57,193 nucleotides of DNA from CALVGQ01 sp964368495. Lineage in GTDB: Bacteria; Bacillota_I; Bacilli_A; Erysipelotrichales; Erysipelotrichaceae. Shown here piece by piece: positions 9,581-17,753 of this stretch (position 1 is the stretch's first letter; each line of letters begins with the position of its first letter). The position numbers and the translations under genes are program-made. Location of the stretch: NCBI GenBank assembly GCA_964368495.1, contig CAYJAJ010000011.1, forward strand, positions 1-57,193, read 5' to 3'. The notes beneath the pieces were generated by a model, which was not told where the DNA came from, made no database searches, and saw only the letters and a list, made by a program, of their open reading frames with translations.

Positions 9581-9670
9581 TTTTCTTGTATAAATGTTGT
9601 GTTTTTAAACTGTTTTAATCATTTTACAATTAGTGTATAATAATTGAAATTGAAAATTTAGGTGATATTT

Positions 9671-10342
9671 ATGAATAAAGAAAAATTAAAAAAAGCATTT
9701 CTTATAACTATCCCAGTAATGACAGGATATATTCTTCTTGGAATGGGGTTTGGGATCTTGTTAGATTCAAAAGGGTATGGTATAGGGTATTCGGTTCTAA
9801 TGAGCGTTTTTATATATGCTGGATCAATGCAGTACTTAGCAGTGGATTTACTTGCAGGTGGAGCCTCATTAATAACAACCGCCTTAACTACATTAATGGT
9901 TAATGCTAGGCATTTATTCTATGGAATTTCGATGATAGAAAAATACAAAAATATCAAATATAAGAACTATTTGATTTTTGCTCTTACTGATGAAACTTAT
10001 TCTTTGGTTTGTCAAGATACAAAGCATTCTGATGACTATTATTTTTTAGTTTCAATATTGAATCAATCGTATTGGATTATTGGATGTGTCCTTGGATCAC
10101 TAGTTGGCGCAATGATTGAATTTAATACTGCAGGTATTGACTTTGTTTTAACTGCCCTGTTTTTAACAATATTTACTGAACAGTGGCTAAGCACAAAAAA
10201 ACATAGTTCTGCACTAATTGGTGTATTATGTAGCCTGGTTTGTTTGGTGGTATTTGGTGCGAATAATTTTTTAATTCCATCAATGATATCGATTTTATTT
10301 TTAATAAGTGCAATGAAAAGGAAGGATGAAAAAGATGTTTGA
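9671..10342 (+). CDS. azlC: AzlC family branched-chain amino acid exporter, large subunit
   Basis: This is a 223-residue polytopic membrane protein of the AzlC family. AzlC and the small partner AzlD form an exporter for branched-chain amino acids and toxic analogues such as azaleucine in B. subtilis (family knowledge). The family hallmark GYILLGMGFGILLDSKGYG lies near the N-terminus, followed by the conserved MVNARHLFYGISM near residues 76-88. Start ATG 9671 is preferred over GTG 9662 because AGGTGA is placed just before it. Its end overlaps the start of azlD. Stop codon is TGA, which shows that the organism uses the standard code. Confidence 0.92.
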   Translation: MNKEKLKKAFLITIPVMTGYILLGMGFGILLDSKGYGIGYSVLMSVFIYAGSMQYLAVDLLAGGASLITTALTTLMVNARHLFYGISMIEKYKNIKYKNYLIFALTDETYSLVCQDTKHSDDYYFLVSILNQSYWIIGCVLGSLVGAMIEFNTAGIDFVLTALFLTIFTEQWLSTKKHSSALIGVLCSLVCLVVFGANNFLIPSMISILFLISAMKRKDEKDV

Positions 10343-10646
10343 AATTAGTTCAATTACAATTATTGCTTTAATCACAATGTGTCTTCGTTTCCTGCCTTTT
10401 TGGGTTTTTAATAATAAAACTCCAGAAATTGTTATGTATTATGGCAAAGTTTTACCTTATGCGATGATGGGGATGCTTGTTGTGTACTGTTTAAGAAATA
10501 CTACGTTAATCGCAATGCCTTTTGGATTACCAGAAATAATTGCCTCGAGTACTGTAATTGGCTTGCACATCTTGAAAAGAAATACTCTTTTAAGTATTGC
10601 AACCGGTACGGTTGTTTATATGTTTTTAATTCAGCTTGTTTTTTGA
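10326..10646 (+). CDS. azlD: AzlD family branched-chain amino acid exporter, small subunit
   Basis: This is a 106-residue protein with three or four hydrophobic helices, the typical size of AzlD, the small partner of AzlC. The stretch KVLPYAMMGMLVVYCLRN near the middle is characteristic. It overlaps azlC by 17 bp, so the two are translationally coupled. ATG 10326 has AAAGGAAGG before it; an internal ATG at 10335 is a possible alternative start. A terminator follows 67 bp downstream. Confidence 0.9.
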   Translation: MKKMFEISSITIIALITMCLRFLPFWVFNNKTPEIVMYYGKVLPYAMMGMLVVYCLRNTTLIAMPFGLPEIIASSTVIGLHILKRNTLLSIATGTVVYMFLIQLVF

Positions 10647-10713
10647 TTTTTTTATCATAAATTATTTCCCAGGTAAATCCATTAAATATCATTAAAATAA
10701 ATGAGTATTGCAA

Positions 10714-10752
10714 CTACCCAAACTAATAAAACGTATTTGGGTAGATTTTTTA
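10714..10752 (+). terminator. Rho-independent terminator after azlCD
   Basis: A 9-bp stem CTACCCAAA/TTTGGGTAG (10714-10722, 10736-10744) is followed by ATTTTTTATT. Confidence 0.8.
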
Positions 10753-10968
10753 TTAGGATTTAATTACACATATGTAATTAATGACAATAGCAATAAACAT
10801 GTAAGGTATGTATATAGTCAAAAAAATAATAAAGACGCATAAATGAAGTATCAAGACGAACAGTTCATGGATACTAATATCTCCTTTTAAAAGTAAAAAT
10901 GCCATAATATAATTAATTTAAGTACTAGTAAATCACATAAAATCTAAATATATGCAGTAATTCTTTAT
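10753..10968. other. Non-coding gap with one orphan palindrome
   Basis: The 365-bp space between azlD and rarA holds the azlCD terminator, a palindrome at 10761-10780 (TAATTACA-CATA-TGTAATTA, perfect 8-bp arms) and the rarA promoter. The palindrome is about 200 bp from the rarA promoter and has no evident partner gene. I see no credible coding sequence; the longest short frame with an ATG (from 10842) is about 15 codons with no RBS. Confidence 0.5.
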
Positions 10969-10996
10969 TTGAAAAAAATTCATGTTAAAATATAAT
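10969..10996 (+). promoter_or_regulatory. Promoter for rarA
   Basis: TTGAAA (10969-10974), a 16-bp spacer and TATAAT (10991-10996) put transcription start within about 10 bp of the gene start at 11012, so the mRNA would be nearly leaderless. Confidence 0.65.
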
Positions 10997-11011
10997 GGGA
11001 TGTGATAATGA

Positions 11012-12307
11012 ATGAATATAAATAATACACCACTTGCTAGCAGAATGAGACCACGAACATTAGATGAAATAGTAGGGCAAACTCATCTGTTGGCTAAAGG
11101 AAAAATTGTGCGTCAGGCCATTGAAAATGATACTTTAAGTTCGATGATTTTTTGGGGTCCGCCTGGTGTTGGAAAAACAACACTAGCAAAGATATTAGCT
11201 GCACAAACAAAATCTGCATTTGTAGATTGTAGTGCTGTTACAAGCGGTGTTAAAGAATTAAGAGAAATACTTGTGCAAGCGGAAAAAATTAGACAAATTG
11301 GGGGTAAAACTCTTTTGTTTGTGGATGAAATTCATCGGTTTAATAAAGCACAACAAGACATATTTTTACCCTATGTAGAAAAAGGTAGTGTTATTTTAGT
11401 AGGGGCAACTACTGAAAATCCATCTTTCGAAATTAATTCAGCTCTCCTATCTCGTTGTCGTGTATTTGTATTAAAACCACTCACTGTAGAAGAGCTTGTT
11501 TCGCTTATGAAGTTGGCAATAAAAGATGAGCGAGGTTTTAAACAATATTTTATTGAGATGTCAGAGGATATGTTAAAAATGGTAGCAAACTTTTCTAATG
11601 GTGATGCAAGAGTGGCATTAAACACTCTTGAAATGCTGATACTAAATGCAAAAAAAGAAGGAAATAAGATTACAATTACTGATCAAGACTTAAAAATGTG
11701 TCTTAATAAGAAAACGTTACTTTATGATAAGAATAATGAGGAACATTATAATATTATTTCTGCACTTCATAAATCAATGCGAAACAGTGATGTTGATGCT
11801 TCTATATATTGGCTTGCAAGAATGCTTGAAAGTGGAGAAAATCCGCTTTATATCGCAAGAAGATGCCTTCGATTTGCAAGTGAAGATATCGGTATGGCAG
11901 ATAGTCGTGCACTGGAAATATGTGTTGCGGCATATCATGCCTGTCATTTTATTGGTATGCCAGAATGTTCTGTTCATCTTAGTCATGCCGTGACTTATTT
12001 AGCACTAGCTCCTAAATCAAACGCCTTGTATTTGGCTTATGAAAGTGCGAAAGAAGATGCATTAAATCAAATCGCTGAGCCAGTACCTTTGGCACTTCGA
12101 AATGCTCCAACAGAATTAATGAAAGAATTAAACTATGGAAAAGGATATCAATATGCACATGATAGTGAGGATAAAATTACGAATTTGCAGTGTTTACCAG
12201 ATAGTTTAGCAAATAGAGAATATTACTTTCCAACTACACAAGGATCAGAAATAAAAGTGCAAGAGAGAATGAAGGCAATAAAAAATTGGAAGAAAAAGCA
12301 TCAATAA
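11012..12307 (+). CDS. rarA: Replication-associated recombination protein A (AAA+ ATPase)
   Basis: RarA (MgsA/YrvN) is an AAA+ ATPase that acts at stalled replication forks and resembles clamp-loader subunits. The protein has 431 residues, normal for the family. Walker A GPPGVGKTT begins at residue 49, Walker B with FVDEIHRFNKAQQD lies near 100, and sensor 1 GATTENPSFEIN near 132. An arginine-finger-like SRCRVF follows. The C-terminal half has the MgsA tetramerisation segment (ALHKSMRNSDVDASIYWLAR and RRCLRFASEDIGMAD). RBS is weak and the leader is very short. It stands alone, with no terminator evident before the next gene. Confidence 0.96.
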   Translation: MNINNTPLASRMRPRTLDEIVGQTHLLAKGKIVRQAIENDTLSSMIFWGPPGVGKTTLAKILAAQTKSAFVDCSAVTSGVKELREILVQAEKIRQIGGKTLLFVDEIHRFNKAQQDIFLPYVEKGSVILVGATTENPSFEINSALLSRCRVFVLKPLTVEELVSLMKLAIKDERGFKQYFIEMSEDMLKMVANFSNGDARVALNTLEMLILNAKKEGNKITITDQDLKMCLNKKTLLYDKNNEEHYNIISALHKSMRNSDVDASIYWLARMLESGENPLYIARRCLRFASEDIGMADSRALEICVAAYHACHFIGMPECSVHLSHAVTYLALAPKSNALYLAYESAKEDALNQIAEPVPLALRNAPTELMKELNYGKGYQYAHDSEDKITNLQCLPDSLANREYYFPTTQGSEIKVQERMKAIKNWKKKHQ

Positions 12308-12439
12308 GGTTATCAAATTGTGGCACATGGTGTTTATAAGTAGGGTATAAGTAATTTTACTATGAAACATAAACAGTGAATTCTATCATAAAATAGCTGT
12401 TTTATGTTATAATAAAATTTGAAAAATAGAGGTGTTTTT

Positions 12440-14284
12440 ATGTCATTTTTACCAGTAACTAAGGATGAAATGTTGAGTCGAGGTTGGAGTGAACCCGACT
12501 TTGTCTATGTAAGTGGGGATGCGTATGTTGACCATCCTTCCTTCGGTCCTGCAATTATTACTAGAACCCTTGAAGCACATGGATTTAAAGTATGCATGAT
12601 TGCTCAACCAGACTGGAATAATCCAGTTTCTTTTCAAGTTTTTCCTAAACCGAGACTTGGTTTTATTGTATCAAGTGGAAATATTGATTCAATGGTTAAT
12701 CATTATTCTGTAAATAAAAGAAGAAGAGATACAGATAGCTATAGTGATAATGGTGTGATGGGGAAAAGACCAGATCGCGCTACAATTGTATATAGCCAAA
12801 AAATTAGAGAAGTTTTCAAAGATAGTCCAATTATTATTGGGGGAATTGAAGCATCACTAAGAAGACTAGCTCACTATGACTATTGGGATGATGTGGTTAG
12901 AAGAAGTATATTGTTGGATTCGGGTGCAGATTTATTACTATATGGGATGGGAGAAAACTCAATTATAGAAATGGCTGAAGCGTTAGATAGTGGATTAGCT
13001 ATTCAAGATGTGACCTATATCAGAGGAAGTGTCTACAAAACAAAAACCATTGAACATTTGTTTGACTATACAATGCTTCCTACGTATGAACAGGTAAAAA
13101 AAGATAAAATAAAATATTGTGATAGTTTTGAAATTCAATATAAAAATGTAGATGCGATTAATGGAGATATTTTAGTAGAACCTTATAAAGGTTGGTATGT
13201 AGTCGCTAATCCACCTGCATATCCATTAACAACACAGGAAATGGATGATACATACGCCTTGCATTATGAGAGGACATTTCATCCAATGTACAACTATATC
13301 CCTGCTATAGAAGAGGTTCAATTTTCTATCATAAGCAATCGAGGTTGCTTTGGTGCATGTTCGTTTTGCGCCTTAGCCAATCATCAAGGTAGAAAAATAT
13401 CTTCTAGAAGTAAGGAATCCATTGTTAATGAAGCAAAGAAAATAGCAAGTCATCCTCAATTCAAAGGATACATTCATGATGTCGGAGGACCAACTGCAAA
13501 TTTTTATCATCCAAGTTGTGATAAACAAATAGAACATGGTACATGTCAGTTAAAACAATGCCTGGATCCTAAACCATGTGCGAACTTAAAGGTTTCACAT
13601 ACAGATTACCTTGAAATATTACGTGAACTAAGATCATTAGAAAAAGTAAAAAAAGTTTTTGTGCGCTCAGGGATTCGCTATGATTATTTAATGTTGGATA
13701 AAGATGATACGTTTTTTAAAGAGCTTGTACAATATCATATTAGTGGTCAGCTTAAAGTTGCACCAGAACATGTTTCAAATCAAGTTTTAAAGTATATGGG
13801 AAAAGGCAATCATGAAACGTATGAAAAATTCAGGTTAAAATATGAAAAACTAAACCAAGAGTCTGGAAAAAATCAATATTTGGTTCCGTATTTGATGAGT
13901 TCTCATCCAGGATCTACATTAGTAGATGCAATTGAATTGGCCTGTTATTTGAAGAAAATCCACCATACACCGAAGCAAGTCCAAGATTTCTATCCAACCC
14001 CAGGATCTTTATCTACTGCGATGTATTATACTGGAATGCATCCACTTACTAAAGAAAAGGTTTATGTTGCGAAAGAACGCAAAGAAAAATTATATCAAAG
14101 AGTGCTTATGCAATTTAATTATCCGAAAAACTATGATTTGGTATATGAAGCATTGCTCAAAGCTAATCGCGAAGATTTGATTGGATATAAAAAGCATTGC
14201 TTAATAGCTCCAAGGAAAAATTGGAATAGTTCGAACTCCTATAAGAAAGGACCAGAAAAAAAATATGCTAAAAATAGAAAGTAA
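12440..14284 (+). CDS. YgiQ family radical SAM protein
   Basis: This is a 614-residue member of the YgiQ/UPF0313 group. The radical-SAM cluster motif CFGACSFC gives C303, C307 and C310, which bind the [4Fe-4S] cluster. The family's N-terminal domain (LPVTKDEMLSRGWSEPDFVYVSGDAYVDHPSFG) precedes it, and the conserved GGPTANFYHPSC follows it. Start ATG 12440 is chosen over TTG 12419 because GAGGTG stands at the right distance. The last 20 bp overlap the next gene. The substrate of YgiQ proteins is not established; the C-terminus is Lys/Asn rich. Confidence 0.92.
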   Translation: MSFLPVTKDEMLSRGWSEPDFVYVSGDAYVDHPSFGPAIITRTLEAHGFKVCMIAQPDWNNPVSFQVFPKPRLGFIVSSGNIDSMVNHYSVNKRRRDTDSYSDNGVMGKRPDRATIVYSQKIREVFKDSPIIIGGIEASLRRLAHYDYWDDVVRRSILLDSGADLLLYGMGENSIIEMAEALDSGLAIQDVTYIRGSVYKTKTIEHLFDYTMLPTYEQVKKDKIKYCDSFEIQYKNVDAINGDILVEPYKGWYVVANPPAYPLTTQEMDDTYALHYERTFHPMYNYIPAIEEVQFSIISNRGCFGACSFCALANHQGRKISSRSKESIVNEAKKIASHPQFKGYIHDVGGPTANFYHPSCDKQIEHGTCQLKQCLDPKPCANLKVSHTDYLEILRELRSLEKVKKVFVRSGIRYDYLMLDKDDTFFKELVQYHISGQLKVAPEHVSNQVLKYMGKGNHETYEKFRLKYEKLNQESGKNQYLVPYLMSSHPGSTLVDAIELACYLKKIHHTPKQVQDFYPTPGSLSTAMYYTGMHPLTKEKVYVAKERKEKLYQRVLMQFNYPKNYDLVYEALLKANREDLIGYKKHCLIAPRKNWNSSNSYKKGPEKKYAKNRK

Positions 14285-15098
14285 ATGTGCAACTATCGAA
14301 TTTACGCATAATGGTGCTGAAATGACTAGTTTTAAATCTAAAGATAGTGATTTTGAATATTTATGGCAACCTCAAGAAGGGTTTTGGCAAGGCAGAAATC
14401 CAATACTTTTCCCAATTGTCGGTAGTACATTCGATAAGAAATTGCACATTGATGGTAAAGAATATGAAATTGGTAATCACGGCTTTTGCCGCAATATGGC
14501 TTTTAAAGTAGTGGAGCAAAAAGAAAATGAAATTACTTTTGAGTTATGTGATACTAAAGATACTTTATTGAGCTATCCATATAGATTTAATTTGCAAGTA
14601 ACCTACACTTTAAACAAAAAAGAAGTGACAATTTCTTATGTAGTCAAAAATAAAAACGATAAAATGATGCCATTTACTTTTGGGTTACACCCTGCATTTA
14701 CATGTCCATTTGAGAAGGATCAAGTTTTAGAAGACACTTATTTGAAGTTTTCTAACAATGATAAACAAGCCTGCTTAAATAATATTGAGTGGACTGATAC
14801 TAAAAAGATACAACTTTCAAAGCAGCTGTTTAGTGAGTGTAAAACGTTGATTTTTGAAAATCATCTATCTACTGTTGTTGAATTAAGTAATGGAAACAAA
14901 GGTGTTCGTGTCACTGCAGCAGGTTATCGATGGCTAGCATTTTGGAAACAACCTGAGTCAAAATTTGTATGCATAGAACCATGGCATGGGCATACTGATT
15001 TTAATGAAGAAGTTGTCGAGTTTAAAAATCGTGATGGGATGATTCATCTTGATGCGAACAGAAGCTTTACTACCCAATATAAAATTGAGATTTTTTAA
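14265..15098 (+). CDS. Aldose 1-epimerase (LacX-like) family protein
   Basis: This 277-residue cytosolic protein has the galactose mutarotase fold and belongs to the LacX-like branch of aldose 1-epimerases. Visible conserved parts are the N-terminal NGAEMTSFKSKDSDFEYLW, NPILFPIVG near residue 46, the presumed catalytic His region GNHGFCRN near 73 and GLHPAF near 143, and a late IEPWHG near 242. Members interconvert the anomers of sugars or sugar phosphates; the substrate here is unknown. It overlaps the YgiQ gene by 20 bp, so it is probably co-transcribed, though no functional link is apparent. Confidence 0.85.
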   Translation: MLKIESKCATIEFTHNGAEMTSFKSKDSDFEYLWQPQEGFWQGRNPILFPIVGSTFDKKLHIDGKEYEIGNHGFCRNMAFKVVEQKENEITFELCDTKDTLLSYPYRFNLQVTYTLNKKEVTISYVVKNKNDKMMPFTFGLHPAFTCPFEKDQVLEDTYLKFSNNDKQACLNNIEWTDTKKIQLSKQLFSECKTLIFENHLSTVVELSNGNKGVRVTAAGYRWLAFWKQPESKFVCIEPWHGHTDFNEEVVEFKNRDGMIHLDANRSFTTQYKIEIF

Positions 15099-15114
15099 GT
15101 AAAACTAATTACAA

Positions 15115-15130
15115 TCATAGCAATCTATGA
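15115..15130. repeat. Small inverted repeat before nagB
   Basis: TCATAG-CAAT-CTATGA is a perfect 6-bp-arm repeat 34 bp upstream of the nagB start. It has no T run after it, so an operator is more likely than a terminator, but chance cannot be excluded. Confidence 0.3.
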
Positions 15131-15163
15131 TAAAGTATTAAAATAGATAAGAGGAGAAACGAA

Positions 15164-15888
15164 ATGAAGGTTATAGTGTTAAATAATTACGAAGAAGTAA
15201 GTGAAGAAGCATTTAGATTAATTAAAAGTGAAGTTTTAATGAAAGAAGATGCTGTACTTGGTTTAGCTACAGGATCTACTCCAATTAGATGTTACGAAAA
15301 CATGGTTAAAGATCATCAAGAGAATGGAACTAGCTATAAAAATGTAGTTACTTTTAATTTAGATGAATACGTTGGATTAGATAAGAATCATAGCGAGTCG
15401 TATTTTACATTCATGAATAAAAATTTATTTAGTGGGTTGGATATAAATTTAGATAATGTTCATATTCCGTTAGGTGATACTGATGATCTTGATAAATCAT
15501 GTAAAGATTACGAAGCAGCAATGAAAGACTATCGAGTTGATGTGCAACTATTAGGAATAGGGGCAAATGGTCATATTGGGTTAATGAACCAGGGACTTCA
15601 TTTGATTCACTTACTCATGTAGTTGAACTTCAAGAGAAAACTCGCGATGATAATGCTCGTTTCTTTGAACCGTTAAATGAAGAAGTTCCAACACATGCAA
15701 TTACTATGGGTATTGCAACAATTATGAAAGCTAAGAAAATTGTTTTAATCGCAACAGGTAAAAACAAAGCTGAAGCTGTTAGAAAAATGATTAAAGACGA
15801 CATTAGTGAAGATTGTCCAGCTTCTATTTTGCATAAACATGAAGCATGCTTAGTATTCTTAGATTCGGATGCTGCAAGTTTATTGTAG
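15164..15888 (+). pseudogene. nagB: Glucosamine-6-phosphate deaminase, interrupted by a 1-bp frameshift
   Basis: NagB converts glucosamine 6-phosphate to fructose 6-phosphate and ammonia. The first 140 or so codons are intact (LGLATGSTPIRCYENM, NLDEYVGL, GIGANGHIGL). At about 15583 the frame breaks: as written it ends at a stop at 15620-15622. If one A is restored in the AA at 15583-15584, the text continues as LNEPGTSFDSLTHVVEL and runs to the stop at 15886-15888. That gives 241 residues, the normal length of the family, so a single A seems to be missing. No slippery heptamer is visible, so programmed frameshifting is unlikely. It is either a real null allele or a sequencing/assembly error in a short homopolymer. 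RBS AGAGGAGAAAC. No nagA is adjacent. Confidence 0.92.
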
Positions 15889-15948
15889 GAGCATATTCGT
15901 TTTAAAATAAATTAAATCTGTTATACTATAAATATAGGAGGATTGCTT

Positions 15949-16254
15949 ATGAAAATAGTAAATCATGAAGAATTTAACGAAACAATTAAATCAGGTGCAG
16001 TAATAGTGGATTTTTATGCAGATTGGTGTGGACCTTGTAAAATGATTGCACCAGTACTAGAAGACTTATCAAAAGCTTATCCACAAGTGCAAATTATCAA
16101 AGTAAATGTCGATAATGAAAATGAATTGGCTAAGGAATATGGTATTATGTCTATCCCAGCGATTTACGCATTTAAAGATGGTGAAGTAGTTGATCAGGCT
16201 GTAGGGTTTCTACCAAAACCTGCACTAGAAAAATTGATAAATTCAATTCTGTAA
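15949..16254 (+). CDS. trxA: Thioredoxin
   Basis: This is a 101-residue cytosolic thiol-disulfide oxidoreductase. The active site WCGPCK spans residues 26-31 and the conserved cis-proline loop reads SIPAIYAFKDGE near 72-83. Start ATG 15949 is preferred over TTG 15943 because a strong AGGAGG lies at 15937-15942. A -10-like TATACT lies upstream near 15922. It forms a short independent unit closed by a strong terminator. Which reductase it works with cannot be seen here. Confidence 0.97.
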   Translation: MKIVNHEEFNETIKSGAVIVDFYADWCGPCKMIAPVLEDLSKAYPQVQIIKVNVDNENELAKEYGIMSIPAIYAFKDGEVVDQAVGFLPKPALEKLINSIL

Positions 16255-16264
16255 TGTCTGTTTA

Positions 16265-16296
16265 AAGTTATAACTGAAAAGTTATAACTTTTTTTA
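16265..16296 (+). terminator. Rho-independent terminator after trxA
   Basis: A 10-bp perfect stem AAGTTATAAC/GTTATAACTT (16265-16274, 16281-16290) is followed by seven T. Confidence 0.88.
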
Positions 16297-16337
16297 TCAA
16301 TTTAATATAATTACATTGAATCCAATCTATGATTGTG

Positions 16338-16364
16338 TTTTTGTTTAGTATCAGTAAACAAAAA
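16338..16364. promoter_or_regulatory. Upstream operator-like palindrome of potD1
   Basis: TTTTTGTTTA-N7-TAAACAAAAA has perfect 10-bp arms (16338-16347, 16355-16364). The same arms and spacing recur at 17622-17648 in front of the XRE-cupin regulator. It is a candidate binding site for that regulator (inference). Confidence 0.7.
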
Positions 16365-16379
16365 GTTTAAAATAAGGTA

Positions 16380-16407
16380 TTGTAATTAACGCAAAAATAT
16401 GTATAAT
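16380..16407 (+). promoter_or_regulatory. Promoter of potD1
   Basis: TTGTAA (16380-16385), a 16-bp spacer ending in TATG, and TATAAT (16402-16407). The promoter core and flanks match those at 17663-17690 almost base for base. Confidence 0.7.
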
Positions 16408-16411
16408 AATA

Positions 16412-16458
16412 TTTGTGTTTAGTAATTGTTACTATATTGTTTACTAACACTAAACAAA
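16412..16458. promoter_or_regulatory. Downstream spaced operator-like repeat of potD1
   Basis: TTTGTGTTTA (16412-16421) and TAAACAAA (16451-16458) lie 29 bp apart just after the -10 element. The same pair with the same 29-bp spacing follows the regulator's promoter. These half-sites match those of the upstream palindrome, so two operators may flank the promoter. Confidence 0.6.
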
Positions 16459-16482
16459 ATGAATTGTGAAGGGGAAAAGCAA

Positions 16483-17586
16483 ATGAAAAAAATGATTCAA
16501 TGTGGTTTAAGTGTTTTAATGGGTTGCCTTTTAACGGGTTGTGCTTCAACTAATGTTCAAAACAATGAAATTGACCCTGTTGAAACTTACGGGTGTGATT
16601 CACTGGATATTTATAATTGGGGTGAATTTATTGGAGAAAACATCATATCTAATTTTGAAAGTGAATTTAATGTTAAAGTAAACTATTCTTTGTTTGCTAG
16701 CAACGGCGAGTTATACACGAAATTAATGGGACAAGGGAATTTTGATATTATCATTCCGTCAGATTACATGGCTGAGCGTTTAATATTAGAGAATCAAGTA
16801 TTGCCTATTGATCACACGTTAATTCCAAATATGTCTAATTTAAAAAGTGACTTACCTCGTTTAGAATTTGATCAAGATTATCAATATACTGTTCCATATT
16901 TCTGGGGTAATTCTGGAATTGTTTACGATAAGACAGTAATTGACCCTGCTGATGTAGAAAAATTAGGGTATGATATTTTTCGAAGTGAGAAATATGCAGG
17001 ATTAGATATTGTAGTTTACGATAATGAGCGTGATGCATTTATGATGGCATTAAAGGCGCTAGGTTATTCAATGAATACTGAAAATCCAGACGAAATCAAT
17101 GAAGCTTTGCAATGGTTGCTTGAAGTAGATTCTGTGTTGGATCCTGCCTATCTTCAAGATGAAGTTATCGATGGAATGATTTATGGTGATTATGTAATGG
17201 CAAATGCTTATAGCGGTGATTCAGCATACATGCTATCTCAAAATGAAAACTTAGCTTACTTTACACCAGATTCAGGAACATACTATTGGGTTGATTCAAT
17301 GCTTATTCCGAATGTTTCTGAATGTTCGAAGTTAGCTCATGAATTCATTAATTATACATTAAGATATGAAACTGCTTTGGATAATTCACTTTATGTTGGA
17401 TATTCATCGCCGGTATTACAGGTATATGAAGAACTATCTGGTGAAAATGGTGACTACTATAACAATGAGGCCTACACACCAAGATCAGATTATATACTTG
17501 ATGAAGGATTGAGATACAGTGAATACCTAACTAGAACTTTACCAGAGTTATGGATTAAAGTAAAAAATCAAAGCATTTCAGAATAA
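16483..17586 (+). CDS. potD: Spermidine/putrescine-binding lipoprotein (PotD paralogue 1)
   Basis: This is a 367-residue extracellular solute-binding lipoprotein for polyamine import. The signal peptide ends in lipobox LTGC with C20 as the lipid-modified cysteine. The mature part begins with the PotD pattern YNWGEFIGENIISNFESEF and contains IIPSDYMAERLI and VPYFWGNSGIVYDKT, typical for PotD/PotF. Start ATG 16483 is chosen over an upstream in-frame codon because it gives a proper signal peptide and follows GGGGAAAAG. A terminator follows, so it is transcribed alone, upstream of the regulator and potABC. It is strongly similar along its whole length to the second potD at 21450. The ligand could be spermidine, putrescine or a related amine. 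Confidence 0.92.
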   Translation: MKKMIQCGLSVLMGCLLTGCASTNVQNNEIDPVETYGCDSLDIYNWGEFIGENIISNFESEFNVKVNYSLFASNGELYTKLMGQGNFDIIIPSDYMAERLILENQVLPIDHTLIPNMSNLKSDLPRLEFDQDYQYTVPYFWGNSGIVYDKTVIDPADVEKLGYDIFRSEKYAGLDIVVYDNERDAFMMALKALGYSMNTENPDEINEALQWLLEVDSVLDPAYLQDEVIDGMIYGDYVMANAYSGDSAYMLSQNENLAYFTPDSGTYYWVDSMLIPNVSECSKLAHEFINYTLRYETALDNSLYVGYSSPVLQVYEELSGENGDYYNNEAYTPRSDYILDEGLRYSEYLTRTLPELWIKVKNQSISE

Positions 17587-17595
17587 TATTTCATT

Positions 17596-17626
17596 AAAAA
17601 ACAAGCAAATAGTGCTTGTTTTTTTT
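17596..17626 (+). terminator. Rho-independent terminator after potD1
   Basis: ACAAGCA/TGCTTGT (17601-17607, 17613-17619), extended by A/T pairs, is followed by eight T. Its T tract runs into the next operator palindrome. Confidence 0.85.
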
Positions 17627-17648
17627 GTTTACTATATGTAAACAAAAA
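17622..17648. promoter_or_regulatory. Upstream operator-like palindrome of the XRE-cupin gene
   Basis: TTTTTGTTTA-N7-TAAACAAAAA has perfect 10-bp arms, identical in arms and spacer length to the site at 16338-16364. Probably an autoregulatory site for the adjacent regulator. Confidence 0.7.
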
Positions 17649-17662
17649 GTTTAAAATTAGTA

Positions 17663-17690
17663 TTGTATTTTTTAAATAAATATGTATAAT
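17663..17690 (+). promoter_or_regulatory. Promoter of xre-cupin/potABCD operon
   Basis: TTGTAT (17663-17668), 16-bp spacer ending in TATG, TATAAT (17685-17690). It duplicates the potD1 promoter. Confidence 0.7.
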
Positions 17691-17694
17691 AATA

Positions 17695-17741
17695 TTTGTG
17701 TTTAATGGTTGTTACTTTTAAGTTTAATGACACTAAACAAA
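17695..17741. promoter_or_regulatory. Downstream spaced operator-like repeat of the XRE-cupin gene
   Basis: TTTGTGTTTA (17695-17704) and TAAACAAA (17734-17741) with a 29-bp gap, as in front of potD1. The second half-site lies just before the RBS of the regulator. Confidence 0.6.
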
Positions 17742-17753
17742 TGAGGTGAATTT

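Noticed and set aside
10842..10889. Tiny frame of about 15 codons in the azlD-rarA gap
   Set aside because: No ribosome-binding site, no promoter, and too short to support.
15580..15600. Programmed ribosomal frameshift in nagB
   Set aside because: No slippery heptamer or downstream structure is visible, and nagB is not known to use recoding; a lost base in a short A run explains it better.
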